Positions 39,516 through 51,200 of a stretch of DNA of 60,000 nt are shown here, piece after piece. Numbering within the stretch: position 1 is the stretch's first letter; each line of letters starts with the position of its first letter. Below the pieces are notes generated by a model. It made no database searches and was not told the origin of the DNA. It was given only the letters and a program-made list of their open reading frames with translations. A program made the position numbers and the translations under genes. Source of the stretch: Membranipora membranacea (Eukaryota; Bryozoa; Gymnolaemata; Cheilostomatida; Membraniporidae); NCBI GenBank assembly GCA_914767715.1, contig OU612068.1, positions 14,882,001 to 14,942,000 of the forward strand, given 5' to 3'.

Positions 39516-42500
39516 ATGATGACTGCTTGGCTCATGAATCTTCTGACCATAGGGATTTTACTTCAGACTCTCTACGGATATAGCAGTGGCCTGGGTAACG
39601 TCATCAAACACAATCTATTAAACCTCCATATATTTTATCTTAACATGAGCATGCTGTCAGCGGTCCCAAAAGATAATTGAAAACTATTTGAGAGCTTAGA
39701 CTCATACTTATATATAATTTTGAGAACAAAAGCTCCTTAGTGAAAGTATGCTCTTTTGCTAACCAATTTCTTACTTCTAATTATCATGTTGCAGCTGTCC
39801 AGTAGTTTACAGCCAAATAAGTCATTTATCAATGATCAATTACAGATTCTCAGTTTGTGTACATATGTGAATATGAGACAGTGACTTACGATATGAGGGG
39901 TGTGGTTCTAATAGCACCAGGCTATTCATACAATCCTGGATTAGTCAATGCTAATTGTAACCTCACTGTTACAGCTCCTCCAGGCCTCAAGTAAGTTTTT
40001 CCATTTTACCAAATGCATACAATAATATATAGGATATGTATGTACACATCACGTGTAAACATGGTTTATACAAAATCATCCAACCAAATAGCGCCATCAC
40101 AATTCACTGCAAGATCAACTGTGGTGTAGAAGTGGTGGTTTCGAGTCTTAGGGAGGGGGTGAATTTCTTTCCCCATTTATATACATGATATAATCATTTT
40201 GCCAAGTTATACGCACAATATTCAGACGCAACGAATAGAGGTACATGGTTTAAGAGATACAAGGACTAACCTGGCAAACCAAAAGCCAGTCCTCTCATCC
40301 CTGTCCCTACCTCGCACAAATCCCAAAATAAGTTCCCTGTAGTATGTGTACATAACAACATCGATATACATCATAACACATACTAAAAGGAGAATCGGAT
40401 CGTACAAGATGTTTCATAAGAGGCTGAGTGTATTCAATGGCTAAAGCTTCCTCTCCTCCTCATACAAAGTAACATGTAAATTGATATGTTTGACACAGGC
40501 TGAAGGTAGAAATCTACCAGAGGTTCAGTATAGATAACTGTGGTAATGATTTCTTATGGCTGAGTGATGGAAGTAGTTCTGTATCTAAGTGTGGACTTGT
40601 CTCCTCATACCAGCAGGTGTTCGCCACCAGCAGTAACATGCTAAACGTCTGGTATAAAAGTGACTCTAGAAGTGATCAAATTGCTCTCCTAGTCACAGGT
40701 AAGAGAGGCAGGGAATCTGATAGATGTGAAGTATCTCACAAAGATGAGGTAAAAGCTAGAATTAATAATAATAAATTGTCATTATTAACTCTGTGTGTAA
40801 ACATCATGTTTGCCTAGCCAGAGCCTGCCAATACAGGCAAGTTTTACCACAACCTATTATTTGTTTTCCCGTAGTACCATTTCTTATTAAAAAATATGGA
40901 ATAAAATTTAAATATATTTTGTAGAGTTCGGATGTCCTGAGTCAGATATAATAACTGGAACACATTACAGTGGATTACAGGGACTGTTCACACAGTTCAC
41001 ATCCTTCTATACATCAGTCATCACTTGTGATAACGGGTATTTACTGAACGGTACAAACACTTCGAGCGTCACTGTCACTTGTGAAAAACTCCACAGACAG
41101 AATATATACCAGTGGCAAGGAGACCTAAAATATCAGTGCAAATGTAAGTGCATATCATAATAATATAACCTTGATGAGTGAAATATTACCAAAAGTTTGA
41201 AAAGCTAGATTTTAGTGACTTCATTTTAGCCAACACCAATTTCCGCTACCTTAGAGGGGAGGTTAAATATAGTAATGGGATTGAGTAAATTTAAACTAGA
41301 CATAAGATTCTCTATTTCAAGTCCATGCAAAAACGCAAACATTTCACTTTGCAAATAGTTAGCCTCTCTAGGGTAATGCAACACTCCAGACTGGGTAAAA
41401 CCATCTCCAATTCACTTGACGGAACAAAGCATTATAGACGTACGTCACAACATAAGTTGAGCGAAAATTCTGTCAATATCATGGAGTCATGTATCCCACC
41501 TTTTAGCCGATTGACCATTTATTTCTATAATTCACATGGAGGTGTTGAAAAAAGGATACGTAATTTTCTAGAAATATAAGAACAAAGTCTAAGTGGCAAA
41601 TTAAAAATATTACGCAATGTTAAATGTATGCGGCTGAGTCCGAGAAAATCTACTGACTGTTTAATATACAAAGCAAAACCAAAGAATAATAGTATTATGA
41701 TATGATCAATTTATCTTTCATATAACATCACTCAACCATACTTAATTCATTACAATAGATGATCTTTGGTTTGATAAAGTGTACATTGGTCAGAGAAATG
41801 GGAATCGAGCAAATAGATTGCACTGTACCTCTCACCTAAAATCTTGTTCATATTTCTATCTTCAGTGGGGGAATGCAGTTCTCTTTCATCCATCCCTCAC
41901 GGTAAAGTCAGCTTCACTTCAGTAACAGTTGGGTCCCAAGCTATATATAGCTGTGATATGGGTTATAGCTTGGAAGGACCACTGAAGAGATCGTGTGGTG
42001 TGGCACCATTACAAGGAGCAGCATGGGGTTCATACACTCCAACTTGTATGAGTATGTTCTTAGAAAATTCTACTACGGCTATATATACCTGAATTTGAAA
42101 TAAATCAATTTATTAAAAAGTTGACGAGGTTGAGTCAAGTCAAAAAAATAAATCTTGCAGTCACGTGGCAAACGATCCATACCTTATAGATACATACCTT
42201 ATAGATACATACCTTATAGATATGTATTTTTTTGTAGTTTTGGAGTGCGGAGAGTTTAATATGGCTCATGCAAATTACACCCAACCATCCCAGCGGGTGT
42301 ATAACACCAGAGTTGAATTTGTCTGCGAGACTGGATACTTCAGTAGGGGAATGGACAAGGCTAGATGCAACGAGTCAGGAGAGTGGGAGTATGACCTTTG
42401 TGAAAGTAAGTTCTATTGCTCGCAAATTAACTTATTATGTGAAATCATAATTTTTAACTAAAAAATGAACTTCAAAGCACACATCCGAATCCCGACGATG

Positions 42501-44446
42501 AGTGCAACGCCTATTTTGAGTTTGGAACTGCTGACCAGACATCACTAATCTCCATACGAACAGGACATGACTGACGGTGAAGGTTACAACGACTGACCGA
42601 ATGAACTGAACACATAGCTGTCTTACTGGTACTTCTTATCATTTTGTTTCAAGTTAATTATGGGATCGTGGGCTTATCCCATCAAGCCACCTTATACTAC
42701 CGGAGCTAGCATTACAACAATAACTGCTTACAGTGTTCTATCGCTTTGTCGCTTGTAGTTGTAGATTCCCGCTGTATATCACAGCTTCCTACTGGCTATT
42801 CGATCATAGAAACTTTATCACCTAACGAGTTTCTACTGGCCTGTAACATCAACAATCAGGAAGCAGTAGTAGAATGCCTGGATTCCAATAAGTGGAGTGG
42901 AAAACTCCCAGCATGCTCTAGTGCAGGTTGGTGAATACTCATTTCACCATTTTCAACATTATTTTTGAATTTTTATTCTCAATGGCAATGAGTTTTGTTG
43001 GCTACCTCAACAATTAATTGTGTTGCCCAATTTTTCATTTCAGGGGCGTAGTTTAGGAAAATTGGTAAGAGGGAGGTGCAAATCCTCGAGGGTATGAATT
43101 AACACCATTGTAAGCTCCTCCTGAGTCTTCAGTCCCAGCCTCCAAAGTGTTGTTATAATATAAATAGCAAATGGAATGAGGTGTTTCTGACATGGAATAT
43201 TCAATTATTGCATTTTTAGGTCACTCTATTGAAAATTCTGGGAGAGGCAGAGCGACCCTGCCTCCCCTAGAACTACGGCCCTGTATTTTACTCGGTAAAA
43301 TTTTCTGCCAACATTTACAACAGTTTCACATTCCCAAAAATAATCAACAATTGGATTAAATCATTACAGGAGCGGTGACAGTTACAGAGAAGCAGACCGG
43401 ACTGGAGAGTGATACATTAATAGTTATAGGTGTCTGTGTGGCAGTCACTCTCCTTATCATTCTCATCATCATCATAGTCACAATCATTATGGTTAAAAGG
43501 TATACGTTATTTATCTTCTTTACTACTCTGGTGGATTATTTTAACCTCTCAATTTTTATCACAAAGAAATGAATCACTTGGAGTTTACTATTTTTTAAAC
43601 TTATAGAGCGATTGAGCTGTAATGCTTTGTAAAAATTTGAGCTTATTTTGGAGTCGTTCCATAGTGCTCCTAGAGAAGACGACATGACTTAAGCAAGGCT
43701 GGAATCAAAAAGGGTGGGAGATATATCCCACCCTCCATGATGGAATAGACATGCCCTTTTGGAGAGAAAGTCGCAATTTTAATATTTTGAAGGTTATTGC
43801 CAGCCATTATCGGTTTTCTTGCCAGGGTGAATGACCCACATCAGCAAAATCATGTAGTTTATTCAGGTGGTCCCGTTGATGATCAAACCTAGGACCTTGG
43901 AATCATCACTGCGGCTCTAACCATTGAGCTCTATTCAATCGGATTAATTTTGCCCGATTATGTATCATAGGTTTTTGGTTCAAAATTTAGCAGCTAAAGG
44001 TATAGATGGCTGGATTCTTTTGGGTATTATGTTAATATTTTATGGTGTTGTATTATTGTTATAGAAAACAGAGCAAGAAAGAAACAAAACGAGTAAAGGT
44101 CAAAGGCAACACATCATCCTCGGAAGCTGACCCAGGTTATACAGAGGTTGAATTCCAGCAGACTAACAAAGGTCATTCAACCCTAGTAGTTCTGCCCGAG
44201 AGGATAGATTCTCCACAGTCACCTAAGGGACAGGATATGTATGCAAAAGTTCACAAACTGAGGGAGCCCGTACCAGAGGCTAACAAACGACCTGGCCCTC
44301 TTATTTCTAAGGATGGCCTACTAAGGAGACAGCAAGCCAACGTCAGCATACCAATGGTTGATAACGATATGTATGCTGCTAATAATCAACACTCTGATTC
44401 AGAAACAAGGTCACCACGCAGACAAAGACCACACTATGGGTGGTGA
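39516..44446 (+). CDS. Type I receptor: CUB, four sushi domains, TM and Tyr-motif tail
   Basis: Nine exons: 39516..39594, 39846..39990, 40499..40698, 40925..41143, 41866..42051, 42238..42405, 42759..42926, 43370..43499, 44065..44446 (1,677 nt, 558 aa, phases all consistent). Signal peptide is about 1-25 (MNLLTIGILLQTLYG). A CUB domain spans about 27-141, with the DNCGNDFLWLSDG block. Four sushi/CCP domains follow (about 142-214, 215-276, 277-332, 333-388), each with four Cys, and one exon per domain in phase 1-1. The TM helix is about 405-430 and is followed by basic residues. The tail has GYTEV (Tyr about 457), DMYAKV (491) and DMYAAN (535), usable as YxxV sorting or SH2-type sites, plus Ser-Pro sites. 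There is no kinase domain. The ligand is unknown; the architecture suggests surface recognition or adhesion. Confidence 0.88.
42178..42228 (+). repeat. Three tandem copies of a 17 bp unit
   Basis: The unit ATACCTTATAGATACAT repeats three times just upstream of the acceptor of the third sushi exon. Confidence 0.85.
43041..43283. mobile_element. Foldback element with CAGGG termini in a receptor intron
   Basis: Left end CAGGGGCGTAGTTTAGG and right end CCTAGAACTACGGCCCTG form imperfect inverted repeats over 243 bp. CAGGG ends are common in hAT-type MITEs. The flanking 8-mers (TTTCATTT and TATTTTAC) do not match, so the duplication is lost or the ends are off by a few bases. Confidence 0.65.
43800..43945 (-). 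mobile_element. tRNA-derived SINE-like copy
   Basis: On the minus strand, A-box-like TAGAGCTCAATGGTTAGAGC is followed about 30 bp later by B-box-like GGTTTGATCATC, then a short body. It lies in the intron before the cytoplasmic-tail exon of the receptor gene. Its body is unlike that of the 18158 copy. Confidence 0.55.
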
Positions 44447-45115
44447 ATTGCCTAGATAGTTTATTATTGTAAAATGTATTAGCACTGCTTTCCAATCTAG
44501 CAGCAAAATTTTGCTTTCATATTTTATTTCAATGCCCAACTTTTTCAAATACTCCTACGTTTGTTGAATTTTGTGGAACTAGGATTATGACAGCTTATCC
44601 AAATTTGAAGAATAGCTTCAATGTGATGAAAACATTCAGAATGTATTTTTAGGCTGAAGAGTAAGGAGAAGTTTCAATATTATGTTCTCATGAAATTTAA
44701 TATATTTAGTATATTTATTTTTTACTAATATTTATTGCTGCCAAGACTTTTTATCGGCAAACACTACTTAGAGTTTTTTAGGAACTCTGTTTCGTTTCAT
44801 GAAAAGGATTGTACAGCGCTGAGGAGGTGCATATTTGATCAATATAAACCAACATATTATAATACACATTACTGCCTTTTTTATAGTTAATTCTTCTAAT
44901 CAATGGATCATTCCACAAGGGGTAAACTTTTCCATACCATTGTTTACAGAGATTAGGCGTTCGCTGTGTTCTCAGTTTCACTTGATTAAAAGATGTGGAA
45001 TCTTTTCTGATTTTGCTGACTGATATAAAGCTAATGATTAGTATACAGTATGTAAACAAACCTTCTTGTTCTCGGAACCTTCAATGGCTGCAGATCATTC
45101 TTCACTCGAGAAATA
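44447..45115. other. 3' flank of the receptor gene and spacer
   Basis: AT-rich sequence without a supported exon. Open frames on both strands at 44778-45059 are shadows of each other and show no splice support. Confidence 0.45.
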
Positions 45116-47701
45116 ATGGTTTCGTTTTTCTTTTTACTGGTGAGTAGTTTTGTTGTGCTGAGTTTTGATTCAAATATAGGCTGTAATATCATAGGCTACT
45201 TGAGCAACACTTAGTGTCTTGCTGCAACTGAAACAATTCTATTTAGCTGTTTCTTGAATCAAGTTTTAACAGCTTATGTATCATGATGAGATTATTATAT
45301 ATATCAATCAATCACATATAGTAAAACTTGTTCTCCCAACTGATTATTATTTCCGTACCATAAATATATTTTTCTTTTTTGTTTGTTTATGAGGTCAAAA
45401 AGTTGTTATTTTCCTTTGTTTATAACATACTTAATACATATGAAAACCTAAATACAAACACATAATAATAATAATTTATTGTAATCGCAATGATATTAAG
45501 TATACTTATGATGTTTATGTTGTTTTAGATTCCTCTTCTGTTCATAAGAAGTTATGGAGCTGTCTATAGAGACACAGTTAATGGGTAAGTCAGTTTATTC
45601 CGGAATACTTGAAAGACTTGTATTTGTATTTATGTATTATATTTTGATGATTTAGCTTGGCTGGTAAATAGAGGCTTTATTCCTGTATTTATTTTAGATT
45701 CACATTTACTGGTGTATCTGAGTACCAACAGCACCCATATTATGGGGCAATCCCACACATGGAAATTGATTTGAGATACAAAGATTCTGTTGTGTTCTCT
45801 TCGAAGAGTGGCATGTTCCGATTTGATCTCAATGATAAAGTCATTTACCCCATGCTTGATGCTGATGGCCAAAACATGATCAACATATCTTGGTTCCCCA
45901 GATTCGCACAGATGGATGAGTTTAAACTTCTGCTTGTTGATGGAGCCGAACACTGCTTGAAACTCTTCATCCGGAATTTGCTTACAGAGCCTGTCTCCCT
46001 TATCAGCCTGGTCATCCAGGTCACAGTGATGGGCTGATTCATACCTCTTAATTCAATTATCCATTAACATTAGTAAAAGAACCTGCCAAAAAGACCTTCT
46101 ATCTTACAGATAACTATTACATAAGTAAGATTGTTTTTGATGACATTGATTTTTGTGTCCACAGAGTTTAGACATGATAACCATGTTATTCTTGGTCTGG
46201 TTATAAATTTTCAACAAAACATTGGCTACTACACAACATACAACCGCCTCCATAAATTCAACCTTCTCAGCAGCAAGCACTCAACAGAAGCACTGTCAAT
46301 GGCTGAAGAAATCTGACATCTGGATGGGAAATTGACTGCCGTAAAATTCAACAATACACGCAAGCTTGTTTTACTCGACAATACTATGCTGGTAGCAGAT
46401 CCCGAGAACCTATGCTTACGTGTAGTAGATCTGAGCTCCGAGAGCATCACATCAATTTGTAAGCAGCTGGAAGGGCATTACACGCTCACTTTGTATCAGG
46501 GAATGCCAAGCAGTGTCAGTTGTTTTATCCTCAAGGCTTGGTATATGTACGAAATCAATCATCATGTCTCATCGGTGATCATGGAATGATTTTTGTTCTT
46601 TATCTGGAATCAGGTTAGTTCAACAATCAAAAAGTGAAACTTTACTTTCTTACATGCTATCATCATTCTACATGCTAATAGTCAGTAAACCGTTCACTAC
46701 AAAAAAAAAAAATTCGGTTTAAGATAAATACATCTCTTGTTTGTGGCCTGATACAAAACAAAACAACCTAGTCAAAATATTTCTATGACCAGCTGACTTG
46801 GAATAGATGTTGTTAGCCTTGGCAAGCTGCCCAGGATGTTGTGTTGATTTTATATGACTCAAATTAGCCTGGTACATTAGGATGAGGCATCCATTGTTAT
46901 ATAATGCATTGATACATTTTTCAGTTGGGTCCTCATTGGATGAAAAGATACAGATGATATTGCCCAGTCTGCTTTATGGACTAGCTCTCATTGCTATAGT
47001 GTTCTACATGTGCTCTCAGCCTAAAAACAACAGATCTCCTCCACAACCGGACAGGTGAGCGACTTTGGAAGTAAAAAATTCAAAATTTTCAACCAAAATT
47101 TACTTGAGATTACTCAATGCGACAGCTCAATTAGTTGAGTAGGAGAGTTAGGGATAAATCCATAAACTCCCTGGTCGAGAAAAACTAATGATTGGAAGTT
47201 GCATCCTTTTAACTCATGAGGGGACAACTTCGCAACTCATAATGTACTGCCAAAACTAAAACAATTGTACTTACTGCAGCAACATATCATGCTTACTCCA
47301 CAGAATGACTCTGGTTTCTTAACTCGTTTGTTTTGTCGACTACAAAATATTCTGACTGTTATTGGGATATCATTCGCTGATTGATTGCATACATCTTATG
47401 ACACTGCTATTATCCCATATCATAACTTATGACACTGTTTTAAATATTTTGTATTATGATGGTTGGATGATCATTTATAAAAAAATATTCTTACACATAA
47501 AAAAACGTGATGTCTGAATAAACAATAAGAGCTCAGTCTTATATTCATTCTACTACAAAAAGAAGCTTTGTGGTGGAGTGGAAGGGCATGTTGCATGTTT
47601 CATGTGTTTGACGGGATCATAATTACAAAGTGTACTGTCAACACAAGCATTAGTTAAAAGCTCACCTATCAAATTTTTTTTAATTTACATTCAGCAAATG
47701 A
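45116..47701 (+). pseudogene. Signal peptide / NHL-repeat / TM protein, apparently disrupted
   Basis: Exons readable as 45116..45139, 45529..45584, 45698..46019, 46165..46613, 46925..47054 and a tiny end exon 47695..47701. Exons 1-2 give a signal peptide (MVSFFFLL, then IPLLFIRSYG). Exons 3-4 hold degenerate NHL-type units such as LLVDGAEHCLKLF and NTMLVADPENLCLRVVDL. Exon 5 has a TM helix (YGLALIAIVFYMC) and a short Pro-rich tail. Three faults are seen: exon 3 has only phase-0 donors but exon 4 needs phase 1; a TGA at about 46314-46316 interrupts HLDGK-type NHL sequence; and a frameshift follows LYQG near 46500, after which coding resumes as FYPQGLVYV in another frame. It may be a decaying gene or carry assembly errors. 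Confidence 0.62.
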
Positions 47702-48283
47702 AAAGTCCAGAGCATCATAGAATGATTGGGGTAACAAGATATTATGTCACAAACTATCATTGTCCAATTTAATGAACGCTATAAAAGAAGGTTTGTGGAT
47801 ATAGAAAACACTCACTTGTGAACAATAAAAATGATATTAAGATCTATGAAATAAATTACAAAAGAAAGATGTTGTAACTATTCAATATATTGGGAATGGA
47901 ATGCATTGTGATAGATCCATTTGAAAACTTTGAGCTCATGCATGTCCTAACGTAAAGACAAGGAGTAAAAACTTAATTCAAGCAGCTTTAAATGAACAAT
48001 AAGGGATTGTCCCCTCCTTGACACCTGTCGCCAAGCCAGATCAGCCTATCAACAGGACTTATGTACAAAAAAAACTCTGATAATCACCGAGTTTTGGGAT
48101 GCTTATAAATGGCTCGTGCCATTTAGTAACCGATCCAAAACATCTATGGTGTAAGAGTCTGCCATTCACACAGGTGCAAAACTAGCATAAAAATTCATCC
48201 TGCATTGAGATAAAATTTTCCATCATAGTAAATAGATTAGCTGATATGAGATCCTTATTTACATCAGCATTAGATTCTCCATC
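47702..48283. other. Convergent spacer between the NHL and mutarotase-like genes
   Basis: Contains AATAAA on the plus strand near 47824 and 47849, possible ends for the NHL transcript. No exon is seen. Confidence 0.4.
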
Positions 48284-51200
48284 TTAATACGTCTCAAATT
48301 TGTACATGCTTACATGTTCATACATCGCCCCATCCTTTAACAGTACATTTCTCTGTTCCTGCAAAACAAACAATCAAAGGTGATACTGCCATAGTGACAT
48401 ATATTTGTTCCAATGAGCAGATTTTTCTTAACTCACTTGAGAAAGCTTACTAGTTCTGGAAAGTGAAGTCAATTATTAGACATTGTTTGAGAAACCAAAG
48501 TCATCGGTAAGTACAAACTCTGCATAATCACAGCATATCATGTAACATTGCAGATTATTCAAAAACCACCTAAGGATTTTAGCGTTTTGTCTCAAATAAG
48601 CTCCTGGAACCATTTGGTGTAGGGCTGTATTGGTGAGGCACAATGAAGTGAATGATATTATGTATATTTAGATATTTGGCAACAAGAAATTAACTCACGT
48701 CTGCATTATTTGCTGACTCTGGCTGAGCATGAGTAATAAGGCCTATGAATTGTCCCTTCTCATATGTTACTCGACCGTTGAGCTCAAAATCATCATCATT
48801 TATCAGAGTCATTCTCACCACGTCCTGATTAGAACGCATTGTCATTTTGATCCGAGATGCACTGCTCTGTAAACTGTATAAGAAAAAAAAGCAATCAGTG
48901 GTAGTAATAAAAAAGAACATTAATAAAAAAACTAACAATGCTTCAGGTTCTTATTTGAACCTTTTGACTACACACCCTCTTTTTAATCGCATTTTCAGAA
49001 ATAAATGTAGAACATCTTCTTGATGCAACACTATTTTTAGACCTAAACTATGTAGGTCCAAAAACATGCCAAATCCTTTTCCCTTTTTTTATGACTCATT
49101 TCTCCGCTCTTCATCATTTTCACCCAATATTGTAAGCATTCACTTTTATCAACACCATGATGTAGGATGCAAAAACAAACTTAGACAAAAACTAATAATA
49201 TAGGGTAGGTCTGTTTCAGCTTCCTCATCTGAACCTTTTGATTATTGACTCATTGAGAAAGTTACTTGTTTGTTGATACCATGTTATTCATTGTTACCAT
49301 AAATTCTACAATATTGCGTCTCCTGCATCATAACATTGCAGGCATTACTGACACCTAGTTTTTTTTTAAAAACAGATGAATTAATTCATATTACAGAATT
49401 AATGGGATTTTCAGTATTGCAATTTTAAATTTACTTACGTTGCAACATTTTTTAGACCTGTGGCACCTGGGATTCTATAAGTACCATCAAACAACGATGT
49501 TGGAATTACAGCAGATATAGCATCTAGCTCGTTGAGTAATTGTCCGCCGGAGAAGTCATATCTTAAAGCAGCAGAGGCTGTCACCCATGCTCCTATAAGC
49601 ATAAATATCATGTGTCAGAAACATAAATGCCAATATTTTCAATATAGACATCTGTCCTTGCTCCATTCTGATACTCAATAAATCTGGCAGCATTATAATA
49701 TAATGCCTTATCTTGGAAACCATCCTTTATAAAAAAAAGAAACTATTCCAGATCAAACATCAGAGTTGAAAGTGCTTTACTGAATCTTCACATCAGAACT
49801 CACCATTAGTATCGAGAAATTGATCATTGAACACTTGTAGGGTGTGGCTGTCTTTAATCTACAAGAAGAAAAAGAACAATCCATGACAGAAGTGTAGCAG
49901 TAAGTTTTTGGCACAAATTTATCTGAATCGTTGCAGAAGACTCTGCAGCAAAATATAGAAATATTGTATGATTGCAAAGTGTCTGGTTTTGGAAAGAATA
50001 TCACTTAGAAGTTTCTACACATTTTCGCAAGTTTCTTATATGTAACATTGAGGGAGCTTGAGTTAAGCACACTTCGAGGGTTTCATACAACTGTTGGGTA
50101 TATGCGCTGATGCAGCTGTGGGTGATACTGTCACTTAACATATCGGTATCAACCGGACCATCTGAAGCATCTAACCAATGAGGAATACGTTTGTCCTTTC
50201 ATAGGTATAACGTTTCTACGGGCCTACACTTCGATATAGACTCTTACCGCTGCATTATCTCCGTCTAAGTTGAATCTGATTGAGTTACACATGTCAATAA
50301 CGGAGAGGACCGTATTACCGGCAGAATTCATGGCATTCATGACAACCTTGAGCTGATTATCGTCATCGAGTGTGTACATGACCTCAACATCGATAGAAGG
50401 CATAGAGTCATCCGCACTTGTGACAGTTCTTGTGAACTTAACACCGTCAGCAGTGCGCTCGGCTTCAAAATTCATCTAAAAAGAAACATCAATTTGCCCA
50501 TTACTGCATTTAATAATAATTATACTGCTGTCTGCCATTGCTGACAATGTCTGCACCTGCGGTGAGGTGCAGCAAAGACACAATACACACAATATGTATA
50601 TATTTATTATGATATTACTCTAGTTTATCTATATACACATATAGATATATATAGATATATATAGATATATATATATATATATATATATATAGTGGCTATC
50701 AGTGTAGTGTGTAGGGCAAATCTTTGCATTGGAGTTGTCTGACCATGTCAGGCTATTTTATCTACCATTAATTACTATTGGGTTAAGGATGCCCAACATG
50801 ATTATTTAAGAGGATTTAAGACATGATTTTTTTGTGGGTCATATAAAATGACTCCTTATTTTTGAGTGACACTTAGTTGGGGCCAAATACACACAGATGA
50901 CACTTAAAAGCACAGATTTGAATCTATATATATCTATATGTGTATATAGATAAATCAATGAACTAAAGGTTTAGTTCATTGGATAAATATATATATATAT
51001 ATATATGTGTATATAGATAAATTAGAATAATATAATATATATATATATATATCTATATGTGTGTATATATATATAATGGATTACTGCCGTTTTACCTGTG
51101 TGTTGGCAGAATAGCTAGGTCACAATCACGACGAGTTTCAGAGCACATTATTGGTTCATACTAACAGGGAGACTCCCGGATAGCACAAATTCATGTGTGG

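Noticed and set aside
41325-41579. 84-codon open frame in the intron after the first sushi exon
   Set aside because: Not needed for phase continuity and not recognised. It could be a decayed transposon piece, but I cannot support that.
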